Shown here one piece after another: positions 46,405 to 54,736 of a stretch of DNA of 62,900 nt. The stretch spans positions 1 through 62,900 of the forward strand of contig NZ_JAVKPK010000015.1 in the NCBI RefSeq assembly GCF_031461075.1. Direction: 5' to 3'. Positions within the stretch are counted from its first letter, which is position 1. Each line of letters starts with the position of its first letter. The stretch is from Methanosarcina baikalica. GTDB taxonomy: Archaea > Halobacteriota > Methanosarcinia > Methanosarcinales > Methanosarcinaceae. The notes under the pieces were generated by a model that ran no database searches, was not told the origin of the DNA, and was given only the letters and a program-made list of their open reading frames with translations. The position numbers and the translations under genes are program-made.

Positions 46405-46441
46405 CTAAAAGAGGCAAGATCCGCAATACAAGAATTGAAAC
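46405..46441 (+). repeat. Outermost fossil 37-nt repeat
   Basis: With one inserted G and one lost T it keeps GCAAGATCC and the terminal ATTGAAAC of the main repeat. It lies 37 bases before the antiporter stop codon and marks the far edge of the decayed array zone. Confidence 0.7.
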
Positions 46442-46477
46442 TGATACATTCTGATTCTGAAAAGATTTGATAGTGTT

Positions 46478-47719
46478 TCAGAATTCGGAAAGATTGATAC
46501 CGCTTAACCGGCTGATTATCGGACCGCTTATAAAAGATGTAACCAGTGCCATGATAATCAAAGCCACAAATAAGCGGTCATCGATGAGTCCCGCATCCCG
46601 GGCGACGGTAGCCAGTATCATCTCCATAGCACCCCGTGCGTTCATAGCAAAACCTATGGTAATAGATTGCTTCCAGTGCATCTTACTAATCATCAAGCCA
46701 AGCGTCACACCAAATATCTTACCTATACATGCAATGATAAGGACTGTCAGCACCAGGGTCAGGTCAAAGGATGCCACAAAATTTGCCCGCAGCCCAATTG
46801 AGACAAAGTAGAGAGGAGCGAAAAAATACATGACGAATTGATAGATCATCTCATGCGCATCGTCGCGTTTCTCCAGGTTCTGGGAAAATGCCAGGCCCAC
46901 CAAAAAAGCGCCAAAAACGGAATGTATCCCGATCACTTCAGAAAAAGCCGCAGCCAACAATATAAGGACCGTCGTTATTCCGAGAAACGCTCCAGGCCAG
47001 GGTAGATATGATTTGAACCATTTTTGAGCTCTCTGCGCCAGGAACCTGCCTATCGTAAGCATGAAACCAAATAGCAAAAACAACAGAATTAAAGTCATGT
47101 AAGGTGGAATATTAATAAAGCTCTCGTGAGCGAAATTGCTCAATACAAAAGCGAATAAAGCCCATCCTACGAGGTCGTCGACTGTTGCGGCGCCGGTAAT
47201 GATCATTCCCATATCCGTTTTCATCAAGTCCAGGTCCATGAGAGTTCTCGCAATGACAGGAAGGGCCGATATTGACAGTGCAGTACCCATGAACATCGAG
47301 AAAATTAATATCCGGCCGTGGAAGTGTTCTTTCCACAGGTCCGGGAATAGAATAACCGTCCCGAAACCCAATATAAATGGTATCGTTATGCCCATTAAGC
47401 TGGCCCAAGCTATATTAGTGCCTCTTTTCTTAATGATGCTCAGATTCATTTCCAGGCCTGCGGCGAATAAAAAGAAAAGCATGCAAATCTGGATGAGAGC
47501 ATCCCTTCCCTGAAAAATTGCGCCTGTTTCTGGAAATATCCAGTTATAGGTGTCGGGACTAAGCCATCCCCAGACCGTCGGGCCGAGAATGATACCTCCA
47601 AAGAGTTCTCCGAATACCGCCGGAAAGCGAAGCTTACTCATCACCTGACCGCATATAAGCGCCATAGAAAGCATCACAGCGATCTCAAGGAAAAATATTA
47701 TCATATCTGTTGGCGCCAT
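46478..47719 (-). CDS. CPA2-family cation/proton antiporter
   Basis: The 413-residue protein has about twelve membrane helices and resembles KefB/NapA exchangers. Visible features are FGELFGGIILGPTVWG near residue 35, FLFAAGLEMNL, GAATVDDLVGWALF (conserved Asp pair for ion binding, about residue 175) and GFAMNARGAMEMI near residue 365. The RCK nucleotide-binding tail of Kef proteins is absent. GGTGGGG lies before the ATG. It stands alone. Confidence 0.9.
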   Translation of the reverse strand: MAPTDMIIFFLEIAVMLSMALICGQVMSKLRFPAVFGELFGGIILGPTVWGWLSPDTYNWIFPETGAIFQGRDALIQICMLFFLFAAGLEMNLSIIKKRGTNIAWASLMGITIPFILGFGTVILFPDLWKEHFHGRILIFSMFMGTALSISALPVIARTLMDLDLMKTDMGMIITGAATVDDLVGWALFAFVLSNFAHESFINIPPYMTLILLFLLFGFMLTIGRFLAQRAQKWFKSYLPWPGAFLGITTVLILLAAAFSEVIGIHSVFGAFLVGLAFSQNLEKRDDAHEMIYQFVMYFFAPLYFVSIGLRANFVASFDLTLVLTVLIIACIGKIFGVTLGLMISKMHWKQSITIGFAMNARGAMEMILATVARDAGLIDDRLFVALIIMALVTSFISGPIISRLSGINLSEF

Positions 47720-47996
47720 ACAACCCCACCAATGTTTTTACATTTCGCCTGGCTATTTTGAAAATGATGTAGCCATGGTTCCATAAATTGCTTCTAAACA
47801 ATTGTTATGTAAATATTTTTGCATTCACAATTTTTTTCTGAAACGTATAAGATGAATCCGTAATAATAGGCTGTTTATTGAGCTGTAGTTCGTTCTCTTT
47901 CTTCTCACAGATTCTTTCATCCAACTGTTTATCGATGAATGAAACAACTATTATATTTCTCCTGTGATTGAAATCTTATCAAATTTGAAAAGGATT
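47720..47996. other. Gene-free stretch upstream of the antiporter
   Basis: 277 AT-rich bases between the antiporter start and the TnpB remnant. It presumably holds the antiporter promoter; no element stood out. Confidence 0.3.
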
Positions 47997-48260
47997 CAGA
48001 AAGACTTATAATTTGCATCAAGTTTTTTAGAATAGATTGCAGGACTTTTGAGTAAACTATCTGTATTGAGGATATTTCTTTTTAAGTTCAGGAAGTTGGT
48101 TTGCTTGATCTACAGACCCATTTTTGTCCTATTTTTTCCATGCATCTTTCTTTTCAGCTAGAGCAAAATTTTAGAGGAATTTGCATTTATCTGAAAGTTT
48201 CCAGAGAACATCTGTTTGTTCTTTTGTTGGATATGTTTTAACTTTCGCGGTTAGATACAC
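47997..48260 (-). pseudogene. Decayed TnpB (IS200/IS605 OrfB) gene, N-terminal part
   Basis: From the GTG at 48260 the reading gives YLTAKVKTYPTKEQTDVLWK and LSDKCKFL, then a TAA. It continues in the same frame with NFALAEKKDAWKK, a TAG, and DQANQLPELKKKYPQYR, another TAG and a shift into SKVLQSILKNL. This is the typical TnpB N-terminus. With at least three stops and two frameshifts it is non-functional. The RuvC nuclease part is missing. Confidence 0.75.
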
Positions 48261-48327
48261 CTTTTATTCTCCTATAAAATAGGAATTTATAAGTTAATAT
48301 ATATTTTTAACTTAACTTATTACCTTT

Positions 48328-48440
48328 ATAGGGAAAGTTGACGGCTTTCCTGCCCCTTACCTGGGTCTTGAGAGAGGTAGGAAAAAGACTCTGGAATTAG
48401 TGGAGTACACCTAATGGTGGCATTCCCGTTTTTCCCTGTT
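48328..48440 (+). ncRNA. Candidate structured RNA next to the TnpB remnant
   Basis: AGGGAAA (48330-48336) pairs with TTTCCCT (48431-48437). Inside it are a TACCT/AGGTA hairpin (48358-48362 with 48375-48379) and a second arm, GGAAT/ATTCC (48393-48397 with 48422-48426) capped by TAGTG/CACCTA. AT-rich TATA-like DNA at 48285-48307 lies about 25 bases upstream. It is GC-richer than its surroundings. It may be an independent small RNA or an end structure of the lost IS element. Confidence 0.4.
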
Positions 48441-48817
48441 ATATGCATTGTCGTTTATGCTCAAGTTTTGTGAACTTAAATCTCATATAAATAATTCCCC
48501 CTTTTTCAACATGGTTCACAATCCTCGAACTTTTCTAAGTAGTGAGATTGAAAAATTCAAATCCGCTGAAAATCCAGATAAAACCTTGATTATTCGTCAC
48601 TGTTGACAGCATGCTGAAATTCTTGTATGAGCATTAAATTTATACTTTATATAAATAATTCAAAAAGGCAATCCTAAAATATATAAACGATAAGGATATA
48701 GGGTATTCGTTTCTTAGCGCCCCTACTTGGAGGTCGCATATTTTTATAAAGTAGAAGAATAGTGAGTAATATAGTACTGGATCAATATAATTCAATTATC
48801 ATTAACTGAGGTGTCCG

Positions 48818-49123
48818 ATACTGCAAACTGCGGAAGAAAGGGTAAGAGCGAGATTAATAAAGTATCTCGGCAGGGATGAAAACGGGATACGCAAGGTTGT
48901 GCTCAACCTCTTCCTGACCGGAGACAAGTTCACCACCGGTGAAGTTTACGATTACCTGGATAAAGGAAATTTCGAGGTAAGCTACCGGGGAGTGTCAGCT
49001 ATGGTTGGGCTTATGAACACAAGGCTCGGGATCCTTAGCATAAATGTCACCGGGGATCACAACGTCTATTCCCTTAAAGAGAGTTACAAAAACATTGTCG
49101 GCTCCGTGCTTGAGAATTACTGA
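48818..49123 (+). CDS. DUF2551-like small protein
   Basis: The C-terminal 74 residues from a GTG at 48899 are clearly conserved-looking (LNLFLTGDKFTTGEVYDYL, YRGVSAMVGLMNTRLGILS), a small winged-helix-like DUF2551 protein. The frame extends upstream with protein-like codons (EERVRARLIKYLGRDENGI) to a stop at 48803. There is no ATG, GTG or TTG in that extension. GAGGTG at 48808-48813 is followed four bases later by ATA at 48818, so a non-standard start is likely. It has its own TATA box near 48741. Confidence 0.7.
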   Translation: MLQTAEERVRARLIKYLGRDENGIRKVVLNLFLTGDKFTTGEVYDYLDKGNFEVSYRGVSAMVGLMNTRLGILSINVTGDHNVYSLKESYKNIVGSVLENY

Positions 49124-49366
49124 GCCACTTTTATTGCGGTCTATTTTTAGGTGAGAACTGTTCGAATTTTTAATCTGTCCTGCAGAGACGCAAAAGAAGC
49201 ATGGTGCGACTACAGGTCTTGAATCTTGTTTTGGGATGCTCTGGTCAACTTAATATAAAAACTGGTAGATTGGAGATATGGAGGCTTCCAAAATAAGCAG
49301 ACAAGACCAGCTGTATTGCGCACCAGAGGTTTTTCCGTCTGATACAGATTTTTTACTGTAAAACAA

Positions 49367-49846
49367 AATTGGCTCTTATATATTAAAGAATAGAGTTGAT
49401 GTCACGGAGCCAATTCTGTTTTTTAGAAAATTACAGGGATGTTAATATCATAAATCTGCAAGAGTGGAGTATATACTCTTTGATAATCTCTTGCAGAATT
49501 AGTTACCCAATTAGTAAAACAGTGATCCAAAAAAGGATAGAATTAATTACTTATGTTTCTTCAAAAATTTAGACAGTGTTTATTAATTATATCCTTTTTT
49601 GAAGACTATATTTATTATATATTCACATTTCACTATGAGCTCATCCCAAAACCGATTTCATTCTAAAATCATTAACGTTTCATAACTATTTTTTCCATAA
49701 TCTTAAACTCGATTGATAATTCTGAATACAGGAGTTAGAGACTTGATTTTGAGTTTTGGGGTGAGCTCCTTGTATATCGGAGAAATAACAAATCCTGTTA
49801 GAAGCTTAGTCCTCAGGATACTGATTTTCAGATTTCTCTCCTGAAA
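49367..49846. repeat. Cluster of five consecutive long inverted repeats
   Basis: In the gene-free 49124-49895 region five stems follow one another: 49367-49375 with 49407-49415 (9 bp); 49455-49464 with 49488-49497 (10 bp, around a 12-base palindrome); 49529-49547 with 49582-49600 (18 of 19); 49637-49652 with 49753-49768 (15 of 16); and 49779-49786 with 49832-49841 plus an inner ATCCTG/CAGGAT. No reading frame spans them. Confidence 0.75.
49637..49768. mobile_element. Possible MITE, 132 bp with 16-bp terminal inverted repeats
   Basis: The ends GAGCTCATCCCAAAAC and GTTTTGGGGTGAGCTC are inverted copies with one mismatch, bounding 100 AT-rich bases without coding capacity. This is the size and structure of a miniature transposable element. 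No clear target-site duplication is visible. Confidence 0.45.
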
Positions 49847-49895
49847 AATAAGTTAACTACTTTGCGTCTGGTTTAAGCAACGCTGGTATTAGCCC

Positions 49896-50468
49896 TTATT
49901 GGAGAACTTTGAGGATCTCATCCGTTTTCCGTACCCGGCCTATTCTTTTGAATATGAAGTTCACTGCGGCGTTGTGTTGTTCCTCAGACCTGGAGGTCAT
50001 GGCATCTTCGGCAAAAATCTGTTGAAAACCATACTCATAGGCAAAACGTGCTGTACTCTCGACACCAACGTCGGTTTAAATTCCACAGAGTACGATCGTG
50101 TTCATTCCACGTCGCCGTAGCTGGAGTTCCAGGTCGGTTCCATAAAATGCCCCCCACTGCCTTTTGACGATAATGACATCCGTTGAAGTCGGGGAAATTT
50201 CAGGCACAAATTCATACCAGTCTGGAGACGGGACTGAGGAACTCGAGGAGGACTCGTCGCTTAAGACATTGAGCATTGTCTCTTTTGTTGGTATGATATG
50301 CACAAGGAACACGAGCATACCGTTTTTCCGAAATATGTTTAGGAGCTTCGAGACATTTTTTATAACGTCCTGTGCAGGATAGGGCTTTGTCGGCTGTGCA
50401 GCCATTCCCTTCTGTAAGTCTATGACTACAAGGGCTGTTTTGGCTTTATCAATAACCATTTCCGGCAT
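49896..50468 (-). pseudogene. Isochorismatase-family hydrolase gene interrupted by one TAA
   Basis: The 5' part encodes 130 residues with TALVVIDLQKGM (catalytic Asp), VFLVHIIPTKE and VIIVKRQWGAFYGTDLEL (catalytic Lys), ending at NTIVLCGI. An in-frame TAA follows at 50076-50078. Beyond it the same frame continues perfectly with TDVGVESTARFAYEYGFQQI and the rest of the family fold, to a TAA at 49896-49898. One base change separates it from an intact 190-residue gene. TAA is not the pyrrolysine codon, so readthrough is not expected. Confidence 0.85.
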
Positions 50469-50666
50469 ACCATCACCATATCAGAATTAGCATCAAATTA
50501 TTTTTATTCACTCTGGCGATGAATTATACGTCGTTGTCGAGAGAGTACGCTTAAAATTACTGAGTTATAATACGTTTGCAATTGCTTTGAGAACACTTTA
50601 TTTATGGAAAATCTGCAATTAGAGTTTGCCTCTCGTCTTTTTCTCTGAGTTTTGCAACCCCTGCGC

Positions 50667-50912
50667 CTACAAGCCTGAAAGTCTTTCAATTGGAAGACTT
50701 TTAAGGTACTGAAAATACGTGTAAAAGTGACTGTTAGTGAAACCAGGACAATTAGTGAAACCAAAACAATTGAGAAGCATTGCTTTTACTACAATAGAAT
50801 GAACTAACTTGTGCTGCCCAAGTTTGGACAGCACTTCGCCAACCACTTTTCTATTTTCAAGTTCATCATAAATTCCAGAAACGGTCCCGTGATGATCAAG
50901 AGAACGTGTTAT
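50667..50912 (-). pseudogene. IS transposase remnant (IS1634/IS4-like N-terminus)
   Basis: On the minus strand the frame reads SLDHHGTVSGIYDELEN, RKVVGEVLSKLGQHKLVHSI, VVKAMLLNC, then SLPIERLSGL and a TAG. This resembles the N-terminal region of IS1634-type transposases common in Methanosarcina. A small duplication (ATTAGTGAAACC twice near 50735-50760) distorts the middle. The catalytic domain is gone. Confidence 0.65.
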
Positions 50913-50980
50913 ACAAGCATAATGAAATCAGAAAGCTGCGGAAGTTAGGATATAATGAAAAACAAAAATAAGTAAAAAGA

Positions 50981-51051
50981 GCCTCGGGCGGGATTTGAAC
51001 CCGCGACCTCGTCCTTACCAAGGACGCGCTATACCCCTAAGCCACCAAGGC
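50981..51051 (-). tRNA. tRNA-Thr (anticodon GGT)
   Basis: The 71-base gene folds as a complete cloverleaf on the minus strand. Acceptor arms GCCTTGG and CCGAGGC pair, the anticodon stem is CGTCC/GGACG with loop TTGGTAA (anticodon GGT), and the T arm contains GGTTCAAATCC. No intron; CCA is not encoded. It reads ACC and ACU codons. It sits beside an IS remnant, a common insertion neighbourhood. Confidence 0.96.
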
Positions 51052-51090
51052 ACTACTGCTCAAAGAGCATCCCCAAAATATCACAGCAGA

Positions 51091-51100
51091 GATATAAAGG
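51091..51100 (-). promoter_or_regulatory. TATA box of tRNA-Thr
   Basis: CCTTTATATC on the minus strand lies 40 bases before the tRNA, predicting a leader of about 15 bases to be removed by RNase P. Confidence 0.6.
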
Positions 51101-51237
51101 TTTCGACTGACAGCAGAAGATAGGGGAAAATATCCTCTTACTGTCTGAAGATATCCAAATATATCTCAAATAAATTGAGGGATTGGCTTCAAAAAAATCT
51201 GTATATTTAAAGCTTATTATACATTTTTCGTTCTTCG

Positions 51238-51750
51238 TTATAAATTCCAGCGTTCATCTATCGGGAAGCGCTCATTAATCCACATGAGGATGTGGTTGTT
51301 ATGAACTATTTTGTAGGAACGAGAAAGGACAGGTATGCCGTCGAAAGTAGGTTCCCCTTCTAGCACTTCGAGTTCGCCCATGTCGCGCCTGGTCTCGAGG
51401 TTGTGGCTGCGCAGAATCCGGCCTATAGGAATATCCGCACGCATAAGCTGTTCTTTCATGGTTTCAGGCATGCGTTCAAGTGGTGATAGGGACCTTGCAT
51501 GGACAAAGACCGTACCCCCTGCAGAAAGCCGGACGACTCTGTTATTTATCTCACTGCCTTCTTCTACTCCCAGAAAGGTAGCCATTTCTTTGTCGGCTTT
51601 AACTGTGTACTGGGACTCGGTTATTACACTTACCGGTTTTCGGGTCATTATCTCCAGGAGAAAGGTTACTGAACCGTCGGTACCGCAGCAGACCCGAAGG
51701 CAGGTAGGGATCTCAAAGCTCTTCAGTTTTTCCAGAAAATCTATGCTCAA
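51238..51750 (-). CDS. Chorismate pyruvate-lyase (DUF98)
   Basis: The 170-residue protein belongs to DUF98, whose methanogen member makes 4-hydroxybenzoate from chorismate for methanopterin synthesis. Family residues include LRVCCGTDGSVTFLLEIMT, VFVHARSLSPLERMPE and the C-terminal RSYKIVHNNHILMWINERFP with the substrate-binding Arg and Glu. It is the first gene past the tRNA, 64 bases downstream of the DUF5611 gene. Confidence 0.85.
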   Translation of the reverse strand: MSIDFLEKLKSFEIPTCLRVCCGTDGSVTFLLEIMTRKPVSVITESQYTVKADKEMATFLGVEEGSEINNRVVRLSAGGTVFVHARSLSPLERMPETMKEQLMRADIPIGRILRSHNLETRRDMGELEVLEGEPTFDGIPVLSRSYKIVHNNHILMWINERFPIDERWNL

Positions 51751-51814
51751 AAAGATACCTCAAGGTAGGGTTAGGTAATGGAAGCATTAAAACAGGAATG
51801 AGTCGTCAGGAGTT

Positions 51815-52129
51815 TTACTCCTCTCCGACTTCTTTTTTGGCATTTTTTAAGCGCTCTTTTGCAGTGTATCCGGTAGCCTTGTAAAGGAAATCCCGGAAGG
51901 CCTTATTGGTCTGCAGGACAGTTTCGTCATCTTTTACGGCTTTGTCGGAAACCGTGTCCACATAAAGCATTTTATTCTCGATCCGGACCTTTATATTTGA
52001 CATAGCTCCGTAGGACGTCTCAAGGGATTCTCCGTTTCTGGAGATTTCTCCGGGAAAACACTCCTCCATTACCGAGTAAATCCTGTCAATATCAGGCTTA
52101 AAACCGCGTTTTAATTTATACAATTGCAT
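51815..52129 (-). CDS. DUF5611 family protein
   Basis: A 104-residue protein starting at the ATG at 52129, where AGAGGAT lies four bases upstream; an ATG at 52156 would add nine residues without such a site. Conserved-looking segments are MQLYKLKRGFKPDIDRIYS and IKVRIENKMLYVDT. It ends in a lysine- and glutamate-rich helix. Function unknown. It may be co-transcribed with the DUF98 gene. Confidence 0.75.
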   Translation of the reverse strand: MQLYKLKRGFKPDIDRIYSVMEECFPGEISRNGESLETSYGAMSNIKVRIENKMLYVDTVSDKAVKDDETVLQTNKAFRDFLYKATGYTAKERLKNAKKEVGEE

Positions 52130-52325
52130 TGGTATCCTCTTATAAGAAATTTTCATCTCAGATAAAGTTTGCTAGAATCGATCTGCTTAGAATCTTTTCC
52201 TTAATTCTGTACCTCCGATTAATCACGGAAAGGATACAATTTCAGGGTATATCTTCTAATAGTTCAGTTCTGCTCATATTTAACACTGGTTATTAATTTA
52301 ACCTGAGTTCAAAAAAGATATCTGG

Positions 52326-52473
52326 TTAAATACTTAACATTATGATTATTTATTTAACATATTTGACTAGTTAAGTACTTAATATTCTGATTATTTATTT
52401 AACATATTTGACTAGTTAATTACTTAATATTCTGACTATTCATTTAATATATTTGAGTAGGTTAAGTACTTAA
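52326..52473. repeat. Four palindromic iterons with a 45-bp period
   Basis: TTAAxTACTTAA occurs at 52326, 52371, 52416 and 52462, embedded in a 45-bp near-perfect tandem repeat that also contains AACATATTTGACTAG. Copies two and four contain the perfect palindrome TTAAGTACTTAA. The array lies between the divergent DUF5611 gene and the gene at 52622. It resembles a multi-site operator or replication-type iterons. Confidence 0.75.
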
Positions 52474-52621
52474 CATATCGACTATTTACTTTAATCTCCC
52501 TGATCTATTGCTTTAACGATGCGCATACAAAAACTTACCCGCTTTATTTGACTTTGATGTGCTTCTGGTCTGAAAGATTAGAAGCTGATAAATCGAAAAA
52601 TAGGAAGACGGTGACCTCAGG

Positions 52622-52927
52622 ATGCACAAAATACTAAATCTGGAAGAATTAATTGCCGCAAAGCAGCTTGAAAAAGACAAAAAAGTATACGGCGATCTGG
52701 AACGCGAAGAACTGTATGACCTGATAATTCCCCCAGGCACGGTTTTGTCCATTATTTATGATATTGTTGAAGAATTTGGTCTTGAACCTGTAACCCGGAA
52801 AATGTTTGTGAGCGTAGCAAACAGTGAAGAAAGAGAACTTCTGGCTCTGCGTGGCTCTCTTGAGAATGTTCAGGCTGCTGAAAAGTTCCTCTACGAAGAA
52901 ATGCAGGCCTGGATAGAAAACAAGTAA
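52622..52927 (+). CDS. Hypothetical protein, 101 residues
   Basis: I do not recognise this protein. It is soluble and mixed alpha/beta, with HKILNLEELIAAKQLEKDKK at the N-terminus, GTVLSIIYDIVEEFG in the middle and ERELLALRGSLENVQAAEKF near the end. Codon use is typical of neighbours. It reads away from the iteron array, which may hold its promoter, and it is convergent with the marker-2 gene. Confidence 0.7.
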   Translation: MHKILNLEELIAAKQLEKDKKVYGDLEREELYDLIIPPGTVLSIIYDIVEEFGLEPVTRKMFVSVANSEERELLALRGSLENVQAAEKFLYEEMQAWIENK

Positions 52928-53052
52928 TCCTATTAAGTTCTAGGCAAATGGCCGGAAGAACATCAACTACCCTGATTGAAAAATAGAACTCGAATAGCAA
53001 CTTTTTAAGAGATCTAAAAACAGGTAAAGGCCAGCAGGCAGGAGGGTCCCGG

Positions 53053-54033
53053 TTATTCGGAACCGATGCCTGTAATACTTTCCTTTGAGAAATCAAATAC
53101 GGTTACTCTACCTGTTTTATCATAAATATCGAGTTTTAAGCCACTCTCTATTTTTCCGATAATCACAGCTGTAAGCCCTGCACTTTCAAATACATTTACG
53201 CATTCTTCTGCTTTTTCCGGATCTGCTGTAAAAACATAGCCTGTTCCGGGGTGCACTTTCAGCCACTGTTCGAAATCTACATTCTCAGGTTTAGGGACTT
53301 TTTCTAAATCCACTGACGCGCCAACGCCGCTTGTTTCGCAGAGCATTCCAAGCGTCCCTATAAGTCCAGGGTTGCTTATGTCTTTGCCTGCAGTGGCAAG
53401 TTTTCTCTTTCCTATTTCCTGGGTTACAAGGTAGGTTTCCCTGATTGCTGCCGGTTCTTTAAAGGATGTTGTGTCCCAGCTATAAGGGGAATTTGGCCCT
53501 ATTTTTCCGTCCATGTCGTAAGCTGCAATAACGAGGTCTCCCGGGTTTGCCGTGTCGCTCCGGATTACACAGTCCCTTTTAACTATCCCGATAATGGCAA
53601 CTGATATGGAATTATACTGTGTATCAGGATGGACATGCCCTCCTACGACCGGGACTCCGAATTTCCTGACCCCTTCAGCAAGGCCTTCCATGAGTTCCCT
53701 GCAGGCTGTCTCGGAGTTTGAAGAGGCTATATCTACCATAGCAAGAGGCTTTCCACCCATTGCTGCGATATCATTTACGTTAGCGACTACAGCTCCGTAG
53801 CCCGCCCACCAGGAGCTGGCATCCAGCAGCCTTCCCCATATTCCATCCGCTGCAAAGAGGATGACATCGTCTCCTCCTATATCGATAACTGCCGCATCGT
53901 CTCCGAAATCGACGATTGCATTCTGATACTCAGGGCGGACGGCTTCGAAAATCGAAACAATGTCCTCAATCTGTTTTTTTCGGGTAACCCCTTCGAAGTT
54001 TTTTATCCTTTCTGCAAGCTCTTCCAGATTCAA
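53053..54033 (-). CDS. Methanogenesis marker protein 2 (PurM/SelD-like)
   Basis: The 326-residue protein has the AIR-synthase fold. NAIVDFGDDAAVIDIGGDDV (about 40-59) and NVNDIAAMGGKPLAMVDIA are the ATP-binding strands shared with PurM, HypE, ThiL and SelD, and VVGGHVHPDTQYNSISVAI is the middle signature. Marker 2 occurs in nearly all methanogens and is expected to activate a substrate by phosphorylation, but its target is unknown. It is a single gene on the minus strand. Confidence 0.85.
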   Translation of the reverse strand: MNLEELAERIKNFEGVTRKKQIEDIVSIFEAVRPEYQNAIVDFGDDAAVIDIGGDDVILFAADGIWGRLLDASSWWAGYGAVVANVNDIAAMGGKPLAMVDIASSNSETACRELMEGLAEGVRKFGVPVVGGHVHPDTQYNSISVAIIGIVKRDCVIRSDTANPGDLVIAAYDMDGKIGPNSPYSWDTTSFKEPAAIRETYLVTQEIGKRKLATAGKDISNPGLIGTLGMLCETSGVGASVDLEKVPKPENVDFEQWLKVHPGTGYVFTADPEKAEECVNVFESAGLTAVIIGKIESGLKLDIYDKTGRVTVFDFSKESITGIGSE

Positions 54034-54427
54034 TGTCAGGCTTCCTTTTGTTTTTTTAATTGATACGAGTATATCAGTAATACAAACAACATTGGTAGTA
54101 AACTATCGATGAACTCACAATAAATTACGAAAACAGATGATAGATCAATCATAAGAGAATGCCCAAACCATGGTGCCAGTATCGAATTAATAATCAACAC
54201 CGAATTACAAACATGGCTTCTGAATATACCTGTCCTTTTTTCCTTTGTTAAAAGAATCCTGAGATATTTTGGTGAGTACTTATCCAGTTTATCCTTTATC
54301 TCTTTTTTCTTTGTTCTGCAGAAAAGAAGCGACAGCTTTTTATTAAATTATTCTATCCTATTATGCCAACCTAATATGATTTCAAATATATGAAAATCTC
54401 TTACTGATAAAATTATGGGTGAAAAAC

Positions 54428-54604
54428 ATGGTAGCAAAAATTGATGCCGATTCCTGTACAGGCTGTGGAAGCTGTGTAGACGAATGCCCCGCAGCTGCAA
54501 TTTCCCTCAGTGATGAAGATATTGCAGTTGTAGATGAAAGTGAATGCCTCGATTGCGGCGCATGTGAAGATGCCTGCCCGAACAATGCAATCACTATCGA
54601 GTAA
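54428..54604 (+). CDS. 2[4Fe-4S] ferredoxin
   Basis: A 58-residue bacterial-type ferredoxin with two CxxCxxCxxxCP motifs: CTGCGSCVDECP (about 11-22) and CLDCGACEDACP (about 41-52). It is acidic and carries low-potential electrons, used in methanogens by CODH/ACS, hydrogenases and others. I start at the ATG at 54428 because GGGTGA just upstream serves as ribosome site; a GTG at 54419 overlaps that site. Confidence 0.93.
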   Translation: MVAKIDADSCTGCGSCVDECPAAAISLSDEDIAVVDESECLDCGACEDACPNNAITIE

Positions 54605-54736
54605 CGTTTTTAAAATCGGTCTGAGAAGCGGAGTATTCTGACTCCGCCTTTCTAGATCTCTGATTTTATAACTTTTTTCAATTCCAGGGCTAAAAATTAC
54701 TGATTTGAGATTTAATTTAGAAATTCGTATTTTTTC

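Noticed and set aside
50504..50764. 86-codon minus-strand frame
   Set aside because: Out of frame with the transposase remnant it overlaps; arginine-rich shadow.
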